Assembly (NCBI RefSeq): GCF_050871315.1
Contig: NZ_JBJLRE010000007.1
DNA from: Kineococcus gynurae
GTDB taxonomy: Bacteria > Actinomycetota > Actinomycetes > Actinomycetales > Kineococcaceae
Reading direction: 5' to 3' (one strand)
DNA: 64,000 bases
A model generated the notes under the pieces. The model searched no databases. It was not told the DNA's origin and saw only the letters and a list, made by a program, of their open reading frames with translations. Positions 41,591 to 49,533 of this stretch are shown here, piece by piece (position 1 is the first letter of the stretch; each line of letters opens with the position of its first letter). A program made the position numbers and the translations under genes.

Positions 41591-41881
41591 CTACCTGCGC
41601 TTGCGGACGGCGCGGATGACGACGATCGCGACGACCCCGGTCACCGCCAGCCCCACGGCGGCGACGCGCTCGACCCGCAGCCCGCCGTACTCGTCGGTCG
41701 CGAAGTCGTTCACCGCGGCCCGGACCCGGGCGATGCTGCGCTGCTTGATGGCGGCGGGGGTGACCCGGCCGCTGAGCTCGTCCACGGTGCCGGCCAGCCG
41801 GTTCCGCAGCCGCTCGACCTCGGCCTCCAGGGCCCGCGGGTCGGTGATGGTGATCGGCTTCCGGCCCTCGGTACTCGTCAC
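41591..41881 (-). CDS. DUF3618 domain membrane protein
   Basis: This 96-residue protein has 'ALEAEVERLRNRLAGTVDELSGRV', the helical DUF3618 signature, and a C-terminal membrane helix (VAAVGLAVTGVVAIVVIRAV) with a basic tail. Such proteins are common in actinobacteria, usually next to membrane-stress genes. Function is unknown. It heads a likely operon with the GroES-like protein, P450 and RidA. Confidence 0.78.
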   Translation of the reverse strand: MTSTEGRKPITITDPRALEAEVERLRNRLAGTVDELSGRVTPAAIKQRSIARVRAAVNDFATDEYGGLRVERVAAVGLAVTGVVAIVVIRAVRKRR

Positions 41882-42044
41882 GGGCTGCTCCTGCTCTCAT
41901 CGGCCTGCTCGGCGGGTCTGCGCAGGCCGACGCTACCGGAGCCGACCGGGGCCGCACCCTCGTACCCGCCGAAGCGCACCTCCCGGGGCGGTGCTCGCGG
42001 GGAGCGCCGCGGGAGGCGTCGGAGCCACGGGCTACGGTGCCGCC

Positions 42045-42530
42045 ATGTCCGAGCCGTCCAGCCCCCGCCTGTCCCCCGGCGAGCCCGCCCCCGACTTCTC
42101 CCTCGCCGCCCACGACGGCAGCACGGTGACGCTCTCCCAGCTGCGCGGCGAGCACGTCGTCGTGTACTTCTACCCGGCGGCGATGACGCCGGGCTGCACG
42201 ACGCAGGCCTGCGACTTCCGCGACAACATCGCCTCGCTGTCCGCGGCCGGGTATCGCGTCCTCGGCGTCTCGCCCGACCCGGTCGACAGGCTCGTGACGT
42301 TCGCCGAGCGCGACGCGATCCCCTACCCGCTGCTGTCCGACCCCGACCACGCCGTGCACGAGGCCTACGGCGCGTGGGGCGAGAAGAAGCTCTACGGCAA
42401 GACGTCGGTCGGCGTCATCCGCTCGACGGTGGTCGTCGACCCCGACGGGAACGTCGAGGTGGCGCAGTACAACGTCAAGGCCACCGGGCACGTCGCCAAG
42501 CTGCGTCGGGACCTGGGCCTCGACGCCTGA
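42045..42530 (+). CDS. bcp: peroxiredoxin, Bcp/PrxQ type
   Basis: This is a 161-residue thioredoxin-fold peroxidase starting at ATG 42045. 'YPAAMTPGCTTQACDFRD' holds peroxidatic C51 and resolving C56, the 2-Cys PrxQ arrangement. 'RSTVVVDPDGNV' is the conserved strand. It reduces hydrogen peroxide and organic hydroperoxides using thioredoxin. It is divergent from the DUF3618 operon. Confidence 0.93.
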   Translation: MSEPSSPRLSPGEPAPDFSLAAHDGSTVTLSQLRGEHVVVYFYPAAMTPGCTTQACDFRDNIASLSAAGYRVLGVSPDPVDRLVTFAERDAIPYPLLSDPDHAVHEAYGAWGEKKLYGKTSVGVIRSTVVVDPDGNVEVAQYNVKATGHVAKLRRDLGLDA

Positions 42531-42555
42531 CGCACGTCTAAGCTCGGACAGGTCG

Positions 42556-42637
42556 GCGGGAGTGGTGTAACTGGCAGCCACGCAGGATTTAGGTTCCTGT
42601 GCCTCACGGCGTGCGGGTTCGAGTCCCGTCTCCCGCA
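42556..42637 (+). tRNA. tRNA-Leu (UAG)
   Basis: The acceptor GCGGGAG pairs with CTCCCGC. The anticodon stem CAGGA/TCCTG encloses the loop TTTAGGT, giving anticodon UAG (leucine, CUA). A long variable arm and the T-arm GGGTTCGAGTCCC follow. The 3' CCA is not encoded (ACCG follows). It stands between the bcp gene and the glycosyltransferase. Confidence 0.93.
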
Positions 42638-42712
42638 CCGAGGACCGCCCCGACCCGGGTGGACCGCCCTGGGTGGACCGGCCCTCGTCGTGCGGCGGCG
42701 GGAGTCTCCGGG

Positions 42713-43843
42713 TCAGCGGGAGCGCTTGACCCAGGTCGCGGACTGCCCGCGGATCGCACGGGGCAGCGCCCGGCAGAACACGACCAGGGGCATCCCCACC
42801 GCCTGCCCGGCCAGCCGCAGCGGAGCGGTGGCCCTCCCGTGCAGGCGGTCGCCGACGGCGTAGGCCGCGAACGCGACCGCGTGACCGGCGAGCACCAGCT
42901 GCGAGGACCGACGCCGCGGGTGGGCCAGGGCCCCGGCCAGCAGCGCGACCTGCGCCGCCGGACCCACGGTCGAGCGCCACACCTTGTGGGCGGCGAACTG
43001 CCGGAACTCCCGTCGGCCGGTGAAGAACTGGGCGCGGTAGCGGGCGAACAACCGCAGCTGCCCCGCCATGATGCGGACGCGACGTTCCACCTGGTCGGGC
43101 CGGGGCGCGGACTCCTCCACCACCAGGCAGGCGGGTTCCACCCCGACGCTGTGCCCACGGGCGGCGAAGTCGAACGCCAGCCACAGGTCGTCGTTGGCGG
43201 TCCCGGCCGGGATGGGACGGAAGAGGTTGCGGCGGAACGCGATCGCCTCCCCCACCAGGGCCAGGCTGCCCCCCAGTCCCGCCTCGGAGGTCTTGATCCA
43301 GTTCTCGTAGCGCCAGTACAACCCCTCGTCGGCGGCGCCGCACTCGGCCCGCAGACCCGAGACCAGGTCGTAGCGTGCGACGCAGGAGTTCAGCAGCGCC
43401 CGCAACCCCGGCCCGTCGAGGACCGCGTTGGCGTCCACGACGACGATCAGCGGGGCCCGTGACGCGGCCACCCCGCGGTTCACGGCGGCGGCCTTGCCGG
43501 CGCGGACGGGCGCGTAGTCGACCCGGTACCCGGCCTCCCGGCACCGCACCCGTGTGGCCTCGTCGTCGTCGACGACGACCGTGATGGCGGAGCGCGGCAC
43601 GGCGCAACGGCGTTCCAGCTGGCCGAGCGTCCGCAGGATCACCCCCGCCTCCCCGTGCGCGGGCACCAGCAGGTCGACGTCCTCCCAGGTCCAGCCGATC
43701 ATCTCGTCGACCGGGGTGACGGCGTGCCGGTGGGAGCGATGGGCGAGCAGCCACGCGGGGTAGCCGACGTGGCCCGCGAACGCCGCGGCGGCGAGCAGCA
43801 CGGTCCGGGCCGACGACGACGGCGGTGCGGTGATCCCGAGCAC
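42713..43843 (-). CDS. family 2 glycosyltransferase, membrane-associated
   Basis: This is a 376-residue protein. An N-terminal membrane segment (AAAAFAGHVGYPAWLLA) leads to 'DVDLLVPAHGEAGVILRTL', the GT2 start. 'VVVDDDEATRV' and 'APLIVVVDANAVLDGPGLRA' supply the DDD and DxN type metal-binding motifs. The C-terminal ~110 residues contain two or three more hydrophobic segments. It is most like BcsA/HAS-type or dolichol-phosphate-like GT2 proteins. A perfect hairpin lies in its 5' leader. The acceptor is unknown. Confidence 0.82.
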   Translation of the reverse strand: MLGITAPPSSSARTVLLAAAAFAGHVGYPAWLLAHRSHRHAVTPVDEMIGWTWEDVDLLVPAHGEAGVILRTLGQLERRCAVPRSAITVVVDDDEATRVRCREAGYRVDYAPVRAGKAAAVNRGVAASRAPLIVVVDANAVLDGPGLRALLNSCVARYDLVSGLRAECGAADEGLYWRYENWIKTSEAGLGGSLALVGEAIAFRRNLFRPIPAGTANDDLWLAFDFAARGHSVGVEPACLVVEESAPRPDQVERRVRIMAGQLRLFARYRAQFFTGRREFRQFAAHKVWRSTVGPAAQVALLAGALAHPRRRSSQLVLAGHAVAFAAYAVGDRLHGRATAPLRLAGQAVGMPLVVFCRALPRAIRGQSATWVKRSR

Positions 43844-43861
43844 GATGTCCCCCCTGGCGAA

Positions 43862-43881
43862 CCGGCACCTGGGGGTGCCGG
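43862..43881 (-). promoter_or_regulatory. hairpin in the leader of the glycosyltransferase gene
   Basis: CCGGCACC (43862-43869) pairs with GGTGCCGG (43874-43881) around a four-base loop. It lies 19 bases upstream of the ATG on the mRNA 5' side. A -10-like TAGCGT on the minus strand lies just upstream at 43889-43894. The stem may affect translation or message stability. The rest of the 247-base gap to 44091 shows nothing further. Confidence 0.45.
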
Positions 43882-44090
43882 GGACAGGACGCTAGCCAGG
43901 GCGTGCGAGCAGAGGAACCTGAAAATTCGCCGAACGTGGCAGCCGGGTGAACATCGCCAGAACTGGTCGGATCCCGTTACGCCGCAACCACACCGAGTAA
44001 GTCCTCCGCTCGACACCAGGTCGACGGAGAGTGCTTGTCCGAGTCCCCTGCGTGAATCCTTCGACGGCCGGGAGACCGCGGGACGGAGGG

Positions 44091-44948
44091 TCAGACGTTG
44101 GTCAGCAGGACCGGCGCCGTCGTCGGCACCCGGGAACCCCCCACGGGCTCGACCGAGATCGCGACGGCCTGTGCCGTCCCCGTGTTCTCGACCCACATGG
44201 TGGCCGCCGAGGTGCTCCCGAGCAGTCCGGCGGAGGTCACCCGGTCACCGTCCACCAGCCACAGCTGGTAGGTCCGGTCGTGCAGCTCGGGGAACCGGCT
44301 CGTCACGACGAGCGCGTGCCCGTCTCCCATGACCATCGTCGCCAGACCGCCGTCGGCGGCCTCGGCCCGGACGGTGCGGCTGTCGGAGGAGGCGAGGACC
44401 TGGTGGACCTGCTGCTCCGCCACCTGGCCCTGGTCCGCCAGCGCGGTCAACCGGACGACCTCGGCGCGGGCCGAGTCCGCGTCGCGGCGCGCGTCGACGG
44501 CGGACACGCCCCCGGCCACCGCGGCCACCAGGCAGGCCGCCGCAGCGAGCTGCCACCCGCGACGGCCGCGGTCGGCGCGACGCGGCGCGCTCCGGTGCGA
44601 CCGGCGCGAGCGCGCCAGGGCCAGGTCCGTGATCTCGGCGGGCACGGTGCCACCGGGCGTGCTCTCCTGGACGCTGGAGGCATCCGCAGCCGGTTCCTGA
44701 GGCGTCGCGGCGACGGCCGCGAGGATCGAGGCCCGCAGGTGCTCCGGCGGCGCCACGGCGACCGCGTCGGCCAACCGGGCGGCGGTGTCCTGGAACTCGT
44801 CGGCCCGCTGCGCCGCAGCCGGTGAGACATCGAGTCGCCGCTCGACGGCGGCCCTCTCGGTGGGGTCGAGCGCGTCGAGCGCCCATGCGGCGAGGTCGGC
44901 GTCGTCGGGCCCGTCGTCGGGCGTGCGTCCATCCGTCCGGTCCTTCAC
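44091..44948 (-). CDS. rskA: anti-sigma factor, RskA type
   Basis: This is a 285-residue single-pass membrane protein. The N-terminal ~105 residues form the sigma-binding cytoplasmic domain ('ADLAAWALDALDPTERAAVERRL'). A membrane helix lies near residues 133-150 (WQLAAAACLVAAVAGGVSAV), then an extracytoplasmic region with 'TYQLWLVDGDRVTSAGLLG'. The whole matches RskA-type anti-sigma-K proteins, which are cut by proteases to release the sigma factor. It overlaps the sigK stop by four bases. Confidence 0.86.
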   Translation of the reverse strand: MKDRTDGRTPDDGPDDADLAAWALDALDPTERAAVERRLDVSPAAAQRADEFQDTAARLADAVAVAPPEHLRASILAAVAATPQEPAADASSVQESTPGGTVPAEITDLALARSRRSHRSAPRRADRGRRGWQLAAAACLVAAVAGGVSAVDARRDADSARAEVVRLTALADQGQVAEQQVHQVLASSDSRTVRAEAADGGLATMVMGDGHALVVTSRFPELHDRTYQLWLVDGDRVTSAGLLGSTSAATMWVENTGTAQAVAISVEPVGGSRVPTTAPVLLTNV

Positions 44949-45526
44949 GATCTCACCCCCATCACCGTCTTGAGTCGCAGCAGGCCGTCGCGCAGCCGTG
45001 CCTTCACCGTCCCCAGCGGGACATCCAACTCCGCCGAGATCTCACGGTGCGTGCGGCCCCCGAAGTAGGCCAGCTCCACCGCCTGTCTCTGCAACGGCGT
45101 GAGAGTGTCCAAAGCTTCCCGGACCTCGTCCCGTTCGGCGCGCGCGACGACCTCCTCCGTCACCGAGTCGAACGGGGACACCTCCTGCAGCGCGACCCGG
45201 TCGTCGCGCTCACGGTCGGCCCGGGCCGAGCGGACCCGGTCCACCGCCCGCCGGTGGGCCATCGTGACCACGAAGGAACTGGCGGCCCCCCGAAGCGGGT
45301 CGAAACGACCCGCCGTCCGCCACACCTCCAGGTAGACCTCCTGCACGACCTCCTCCGTCTGAGCCGGATCGCGCAGCACCCGCAGCACGACCCCGTGCAC
45401 GGAGCCGACGGTGGCGTCGTAGAACCCGGCGAAGGCGTCGGCGTCCCCCGCGGCCGCGGCCAGCAGGAGGTCGTCCGCCGCCTTCCGGCCGGTCGCGCTC
45501 GGAGGGGAGGTGCTCACGAGCATCAC
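44945..45526 (-). CDS. sigK: ECF sigma factor, SigK type
   Basis: This is a 193-residue group 4 sigma factor. Region 2 ends with 'EEVVQEVYLEVWRTAGRFDP', the SigK/SigL-like core. Region 4 is 'LTPLQRQAVELAYFGGRTHREIS', then 'ELDVPLGTVKARLRDGLLRL'. Being coupled to RskA and downstream of fasciclin matches mycobacterial SigK arrangements. It probably recognises the CCATCC...CCGAAT promoters found nearby, including one in front of its own operon (autoregulation). Confidence 0.9.
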   Translation of the reverse strand: MMLVSTSPPSATGRKAADDLLLAAAAGDADAFAGFYDATVGSVHGVVLRVLRDPAQTEEVVQEVYLEVWRTAGRFDPLRGAASSFVVTMAHRRAVDRVRSARADRERDDRVALQEVSPFDSVTEEVVARAERDEVREALDTLTPLQRQAVELAYFGGRTHREISAELDVPLGTVKARLRDGLLRLKTVMGVRS

Positions 45527-45588
45527 TGTGGCACCTCCCCCCCGTCGTGCAACGTCGGTGGCACCCGCGTGGCGGGTACCTCCCCGGA

Positions 45589-46260
45589 TCAGGCCGGGGG
45601 CATCAGGACGGAGTCGACCAGGTAGACCGTCGCGTTGGCGGTCTTGACGCCCCCGCAGATGACGTTGGTCGAACCGTCCACCGTCAGCATGTCCGGGGTG
45701 CCCGCGACCGTCAGGTCCTGGCCCTCGAGGGTCTTGTGGGTGCCCACGACCTCCTCGGGGCTCAGCTGTCCCTGGACCACGTGGTAGGTCAGGATCTTGG
45801 ACAGCAGGGCGGTGTCGGTCTTCAGCGTCTCGATGGTGGCCGGGTCGATCTTGCCGAAGGCGTCGTCGACCGGCGCGAAGACCGTGTACTCACCGCCGTT
45901 GAGGTCGTTGACCAGGTTCACGTTCGGGTTCAGCTGGCCGGACACGGCCGCGGTCAGGGTCTTCAGCAGCGGGTTGTTGGACGCCGCGGTGGCCACGGGG
46001 TCCATCGCCATGCCCGACACCGAGGCGGGGCCGGAGGCGTTGGCCGCCGCGTAGTCGGCGCAGCCCGGGCCGACCGGCATGGCCATGGCGTCGGTGCCGG
46101 TGGTCGCCGACTCCGAGGGCGAGCTCGACGTCATCGACGGCGACGTGCTGCTCATGCTCGGGGCGTCCGAGCCGGTGGTGGTGGTGTCCCCGCCGCTGCA
46201 GGCGGCCAGCCCGAGGGTGGCGGTCGCGACGAGGGCCAACAGGGTTCCGGTGCGCTTCAC
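45589..46260 (-). CDS. fasciclin-domain lipoprotein (MPT70/MPT83-like)
   Basis: This is a 223-residue protein starting at GTG 46260 behind GAGGAG. A signal peptide ends at lipobox 'LAAC' with C21, followed by a Ser/Thr-rich spacer (~22-70) and one FAS1 domain (~75-223): 'ASNNPLLKTLTAAVSGQLNP', 'YTVFAPVDDAFGKIDP', 'LLSKILTYHVVQGQLSPEEV'. It resembles mycobacterial MPT83/MPT70, which are SigK targets. A SigK-type promoter lies 36 bases upstream. It is probably a cell-surface adhesion or redox-linked protein. Confidence 0.88.
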   Translation of the reverse strand: MKRTGTLLALVATATLGLAACSGGDTTTTGSDAPSMSSTSPSMTSSSPSESATTGTDAMAMPVGPGCADYAAANASGPASVSGMAMDPVATAASNNPLLKTLTAAVSGQLNPNVNLVNDLNGGEYTVFAPVDDAFGKIDPATIETLKTDTALLSKILTYHVVQGQLSPEEVVGTHKTLEGQDLTVAGTPDMLTVDGSTNVICGGVKTANATVYLVDSVLMPPA

Positions 46261-46301
46261 GGGTTTCTCCTCGATCGGTGGGTGAACTTCCTGCACCGGT
46301 G

Positions 46302-46328
46302 ATTCGGAACCCCGCCCCGGGTGGATGG
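46302..46328 (-). promoter_or_regulatory. SigK-type promoter of the fasciclin-sigK-rskA operon
   Basis: On the minus strand, CCATCC (46323-46328) is followed by 15 bases and CCGAAT (46302-46307). This matches the known mycobacterial SigK consensus hexamers. It lies 42 bases before the fasciclin start codon, as expected for a transcript with a short 5' leader. No other promoter is evident before sigK. Confidence 0.74.
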
Positions 46329-46374
46329 GTCCGTCCCCAAGTTTTTTTCGTGCTCTCCGCCCTCACGGAGAAAC

Positions 46375-46432
46375 CCCCGTGATCGAGGAGTTCCCGGGAC
46401 GGCGGTCCGCGAAGATTCCTCGATCACAGGGG
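46375..46432. repeat. inverted repeat of a dispersed GATCA motif
   Basis: CCCCGTGATCGAGGA at 46375-46389 is the inverse of TCCTCGATCACAGGGG at 46417-46432, apart from one extra A. The arms are separated by ~27 bases. It lies between the fasciclin promoter and the molybdoenzyme stop and could act as a terminator-like hairpin. A third copy of the same motif, GAAATTCCTTGATCACGG, lies at 52836-52853. Confidence 0.65.
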
Positions 46433-46463
46433 TGTGCCGGGTGGACGGGTGGGGGTGGGACGG

Positions 46464-48062
46464 TCAGGCGACGACGGTCACCGTGGTCGAGTCGTACCCG
46501 GAGGAACCGTTCGGGATGGGGGCGACGACCTCGTCGGTCTGCGGGACGCCCTCGCCGTCGGTAGCCCGCACCTCGACGACGTGCGACCCCTCCTCCTGCG
46601 CGTCCCAGTCGTAGACCCATTGGCACCAGGTGTCTTCCGAGGCCGACGGGACGATCGTGGCCGCCCCCCAGGAACCGGAGTCGATCCGCACCTCGACCTT
46701 CGACACGCCCCGGTGCTGGGCCCAGGCGACCCCGGCGATCGGGACCCGACCGCGGCGCACCTGGGCGAAACTGGCCGGCACGTCGATGCGGGAGGCGGTC
46801 TTGATCGGGGCCTGCTGGGCCCACCCCCGATCGGTCCAGTACGCCGTCTTCGCCGCGAACGTGGTGACCTCGATGTCGACGACCCACTTGCAGGCCGACA
46901 CGTAGCCGTACAACCCGGGGATGACCATGCGGACGGGGAAACCGTGCTCGCGCGGGAGCGGGGACCCGTTCATCCCCACGGCCAGCATCGCGTCGCGGCC
47001 GTCGGTGGCCTCGCGCAACGGGGCGGAGAGGGTGAAACCGTCGACGCTGGTCGCGTAGAGCATGTCCGCGCCCCCGGTCGGGCGGACCCGCTCCAGCAGC
47101 GCGTCCAGCGGGTACCCCAGCCAGCGCGCGTTGCCGACGTAGGAACCGCCGACCTCGTTGCTGACGCAGGTCAGCGTGATCCAGCGCTCCCGCAGCGGGA
47201 GCGCGAGCAGGTCGGCGAAGGAGAGTTCGAGCTCCTCCTCGACCATCCCGTGCACGCGCAGGGACCAGTCCTCGGCCCGGACGTCCGGCACGGACAGGGC
47301 GGTGTCCACGCGGTAGAAGTCGGCGTTCCGCGTCGCGTACGGGGTGAGCCCGTCGGCCCCGATCCGCGGGTCGATCCCGGCCGGCAGGGCCGGGGCCGGC
47401 TCGGCGGGGGCGGGGAGGACGACGGCGGCGCGCGACGCCTCGGCGTCCCGGACCCGGGCCAGGAGGCGTCCCCCCGCCCCGGTCACCGCCCCGACGACGG
47501 CCACCCCGCCCAGCAGGCGGCGACGGGAGAGACGGGCGAGCGTCCCGCGCCGGGCCGGCCCCTCCTCCGGCCCGGTGCGGGTGGCCCGTCGCGTGAGCAC
47601 GGTCAGGGCGAACACCCCGGCCCCCGCCCCCAGCAACGAGGGCAACGGGAACAGGGCGGTCGCATCCGGGCGCGTCGCGGCGGCCAGGACACCGACCACC
47701 CCCAGCAGGCCCACCAGCGCCACCCCGAGGGCGAGACGTCGACGGGCCAGCAGGCCCGCGGCCACGGCCAGCGCAGCCACGAGCACCCCGATGGTCAGGA
47801 GCAGGACGAGCTTGTCGTTCGAGCCGAACGTCGAGATCGCGAACTCCTTGACCGGCGCCGGGACGCGGTCGACGACCGCACCCCCGACCACCAGCAGCGG
47901 CGCCGCGGCCGGGGCGACGACCCCGGCGACGAGTTCACCGACCCCCAGCGTCAGGCCGGCCGAGGCCAGCCCGGCCAGGGCGGAGAAGCCCCACGAGGCG
48001 CGCCCGCCGGAGGCGTACGCCCGGCCGGGGACCGGTTCGCTGGTGCGTGCTGCTGCGCTCAC
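46464..48062 (-). CDS. membrane-anchored molybdopterin oxidoreductase (sulfite oxidase-like)
   Basis: This is a 532-residue protein from GTG 48062. Five hydrophobic helices span ~25-160. A twin-arginine-like 'RLSRRRLLGGVAVVG' precedes the last export segment (~180). A SorA/sulfite-oxidase-type catalytic domain follows: 'ERWITLTCVSNEVGGSYVGN' has the molybdenum-ligating C299. The C-terminal ~110 residues form a dimerisation domain. The substrate could be sulfite or methionine sulfoxide. It is next to the SigK operon and has its own SigK-type promoter. Confidence 0.85.
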   Translation of the reverse strand: MSAAARTSEPVPGRAYASGGRASWGFSALAGLASAGLTLGVGELVAGVVAPAAAPLLVVGGAVVDRVPAPVKEFAISTFGSNDKLVLLLTIGVLVAALAVAAGLLARRRLALGVALVGLLGVVGVLAAATRPDATALFPLPSLLGAGAGVFALTVLTRRATRTGPEEGPARRGTLARLSRRRLLGGVAVVGAVTGAGGRLLARVRDAEASRAAVVLPAPAEPAPALPAGIDPRIGADGLTPYATRNADFYRVDTALSVPDVRAEDWSLRVHGMVEEELELSFADLLALPLRERWITLTCVSNEVGGSYVGNARWLGYPLDALLERVRPTGGADMLYATSVDGFTLSAPLREATDGRDAMLAVGMNGSPLPREHGFPVRMVIPGLYGYVSACKWVVDIEVTTFAAKTAYWTDRGWAQQAPIKTASRIDVPASFAQVRRGRVPIAGVAWAQHRGVSKVEVRIDSGSWGAATIVPSASEDTWCQWVYDWDAQEEGSHVVEVRATDGEGVPQTDEVVAPIPNGSSGYDSTTVTVVA

Positions 48063-48069
48063 ACCTCTC

Positions 48070-48096
48070 CTTCGGAACGGACGGCCCGCCGGATGG
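48070..48096 (-). promoter_or_regulatory. SigK-type promoter of the molybdoenzyme gene
   Basis: On the minus strand, CCATCC (48091-48096) is followed by 15 bases and CCGAAG (48070-48075). The -35 is identical and the -10 differs in one base from the SigK consensus CCGAAT. The spacer length equals that of the fasciclin promoter. The -10 ends eight bases before GTG 48062, so the transcript may begin at the start codon (leaderless). Confidence 0.68.
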
Positions 48097-48126
48097 GGTC
48101 CGCCGGCGGACGGGTGGCGAGGCGGG

Positions 48127-48732
48127 TCAGGCCAGCTCGGCGGCCAGGCGCGGGGCCAGCGCCCGGAAGGCCGCCCCCCGGTGGCTGATCGCGTTCTTCT
48201 CCTCGGCGGTGTGCTCGGCCAGCGTCCGGTGCGCGCCCGACGGCTCGAAGATCGGGTCGTAGCCGAACCCGCCGTCACCGGCGCGCTCCCGGCGCAGCGT
48301 GCCGCGCAGCTCCCCCAGCTCGACGAACTCTCCGCCCCCGGGGACGGCGAGCGCCGCGGCGCAGACGAACGCCCCGCCGCGGTGGTTGTCGCCCACGTCG
48401 GCGAGCTGGGCCAGCAGCAGGTCGAGGTTGGCCGCGTCGTCGCCGTGCCGACCGGCCCAGCGGGCCGAGAAGATCCCGGGCGCTCCCCCGAGGACGTCGA
48501 CGGCGATGCCGGAGTCGTCGGCCACGGCCATCACCCCGGTGGCGTTCGCCACGGCCCGGGCCTTGAGCAGCGCGTTCTCAGCGAAGGTGACCCCGGTCTC
48601 GGCGACCTCGGGGACGTCGTCGAACGCGTCGACGCCGAGCACCTCGACCCCGTCGAGCAGGGGTTCGAGAACAGCGCGCAGCTCCCCGACCTTGTGCGCG
48701 TTGCGGGTGGCCAGGACCACGCGACGGGTCAT
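48127..48732 (-). CDS. rdgB: non-canonical purine NTP pyrophosphatase (RdgB/HAM1)
   Basis: This is a 201-residue enzyme starting at ATG 48732, overlapping the rph stop by four bases. 'VVLATRNAHKVGELRAVL', 'TFAENALLKARAVA' and 'AVADDSGIAVDVLGGAPGIFSARWAG' (in parts 'VADDSGIAVDVLGGAPGI') are the family motifs. It removes ITP, XTP and dITP from the nucleotide pool. It lies in the common rph-rdgB arrangement. Confidence 0.94.
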   Translation of the reverse strand: MTRRVVLATRNAHKVGELRAVLEPLLDGVEVLGVDAFDDVPEVAETGVTFAENALLKARAVANATGVMAVADDSGIAVDVLGGAPGIFSARWAGRHGDDAANLDLLLAQLADVGDNHRGGAFVCAAALAVPGGGEFVELGELRGTLRRERAGDGGFGYDPIFEPSGAHRTLAEHTAEEKNAISHRGAAFRALAPRLAAELA

Positions 48733-49502
48733 CGCGACCCCTCTTCCTTCAGGGCGTCCTCCTGCAGGACGCGGAGTTCGGCGCACCCGGCGACGGCCAG
48801 GTCGAGCAGCGCGTCGAGTTCGGAGCGGTCGAAGGGGACGCCCTCGGCGGTCCCCTGCACCTCGACGAAGCGACCGTCGCCGGTGACGACGACGTTCATG
48901 TCGGTCTCGGCGGCGACGTCCTCGACGTAGGGCAGGTCCAGGACGGGGCGTCCGTTCACGACGCCGACGCTGATCGCCGAGACGGACCCGGTGAGCGGCT
49001 GCCGGGAGGCGCGCACGATGTTCTTCGACCGGGCCCAGGAGATGGCGTCGGCCAGTGCGACGTAGGCGCCGGTGATGGCCGCGGTCCGGGTGCCGCCGTC
49101 GGCCTGCAGGACGTCGCAGTCGAGGACGATCGTGTTCTCGCCGAGCTGCTTGGTGTCGACCACGGCTCGCAGGCTGCGGCCGATGAGGCGGGAGATCTCG
49201 TGGGTGCGTCCCCCGATCCTGCCCTTGACCGACTCCCGGTCGCTGCGGGTGTTGGTGGCCCGCGGCAGCATGGCGTACTCGGCGGTCACCCAGCCCTCAC
49301 CGGATCCCTTGCGCCAGCGCGGGACCCCCTCGGTGAAACTGGCGGTGCACAGGACCCGGGTGCGACCGAACTCGACGAGGACGCTGCCCTCGGCGTGGTC
49401 GAGCCAGTTCCGGGTGATGCGGACGGGACGGAGCTCGTCGGGGCGGCGGCCGTCGGCGCGGGGGCCGTCGGGAGTGGTCGGGCCGTTCTGCGGGGTGCTC
49501 AC
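48729..49502 (-). CDS. rph: ribonuclease PH
   Basis: This is a 257-residue exoribonuclease starting at GTG 49502. 'GSVLVEFGRTRVLCTASFTEG', 'GWVTAEYAMLPRATNTRSDRE' and 'VLDCDVLQADGGTRTAAITGA' (quoted in parts of 20 or fewer) are RNase PH family motifs, including the RxxxRxxR and QADG blocks. It trims tRNA 3' ends by phosphorolysis. It is coupled to rdgB and follows murI. Confidence 0.94.
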   Translation of the reverse strand: MSTPQNGPTTPDGPRADGRRPDELRPVRITRNWLDHAEGSVLVEFGRTRVLCTASFTEGVPRWRKGSGEGWVTAEYAMLPRATNTRSDRESVKGRIGGRTHEISRLIGRSLRAVVDTKQLGENTIVLDCDVLQADGGTRTAAITGAYVALADAISWARSKNIVRASRQPLTGSVSAISVGVVNGRPVLDLPYVEDVAAETDMNVVVTGDGRFVEVQGTAEGVPFDRSELDALLDLAVAGCAELRVLQEDALKEEGSR

Positions 49503-49533
49503 GGGACCAGCCTGCCACTGCGATCGACAGCCG

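Noticed and set aside
46464..48278. upstream start for the molybdoenzyme at 48278
   Set aside because: The extra N-terminus is Arg/Pro/Ser-rich, overlaps the rdgB gene and lies upstream of the SigK-type promoter.
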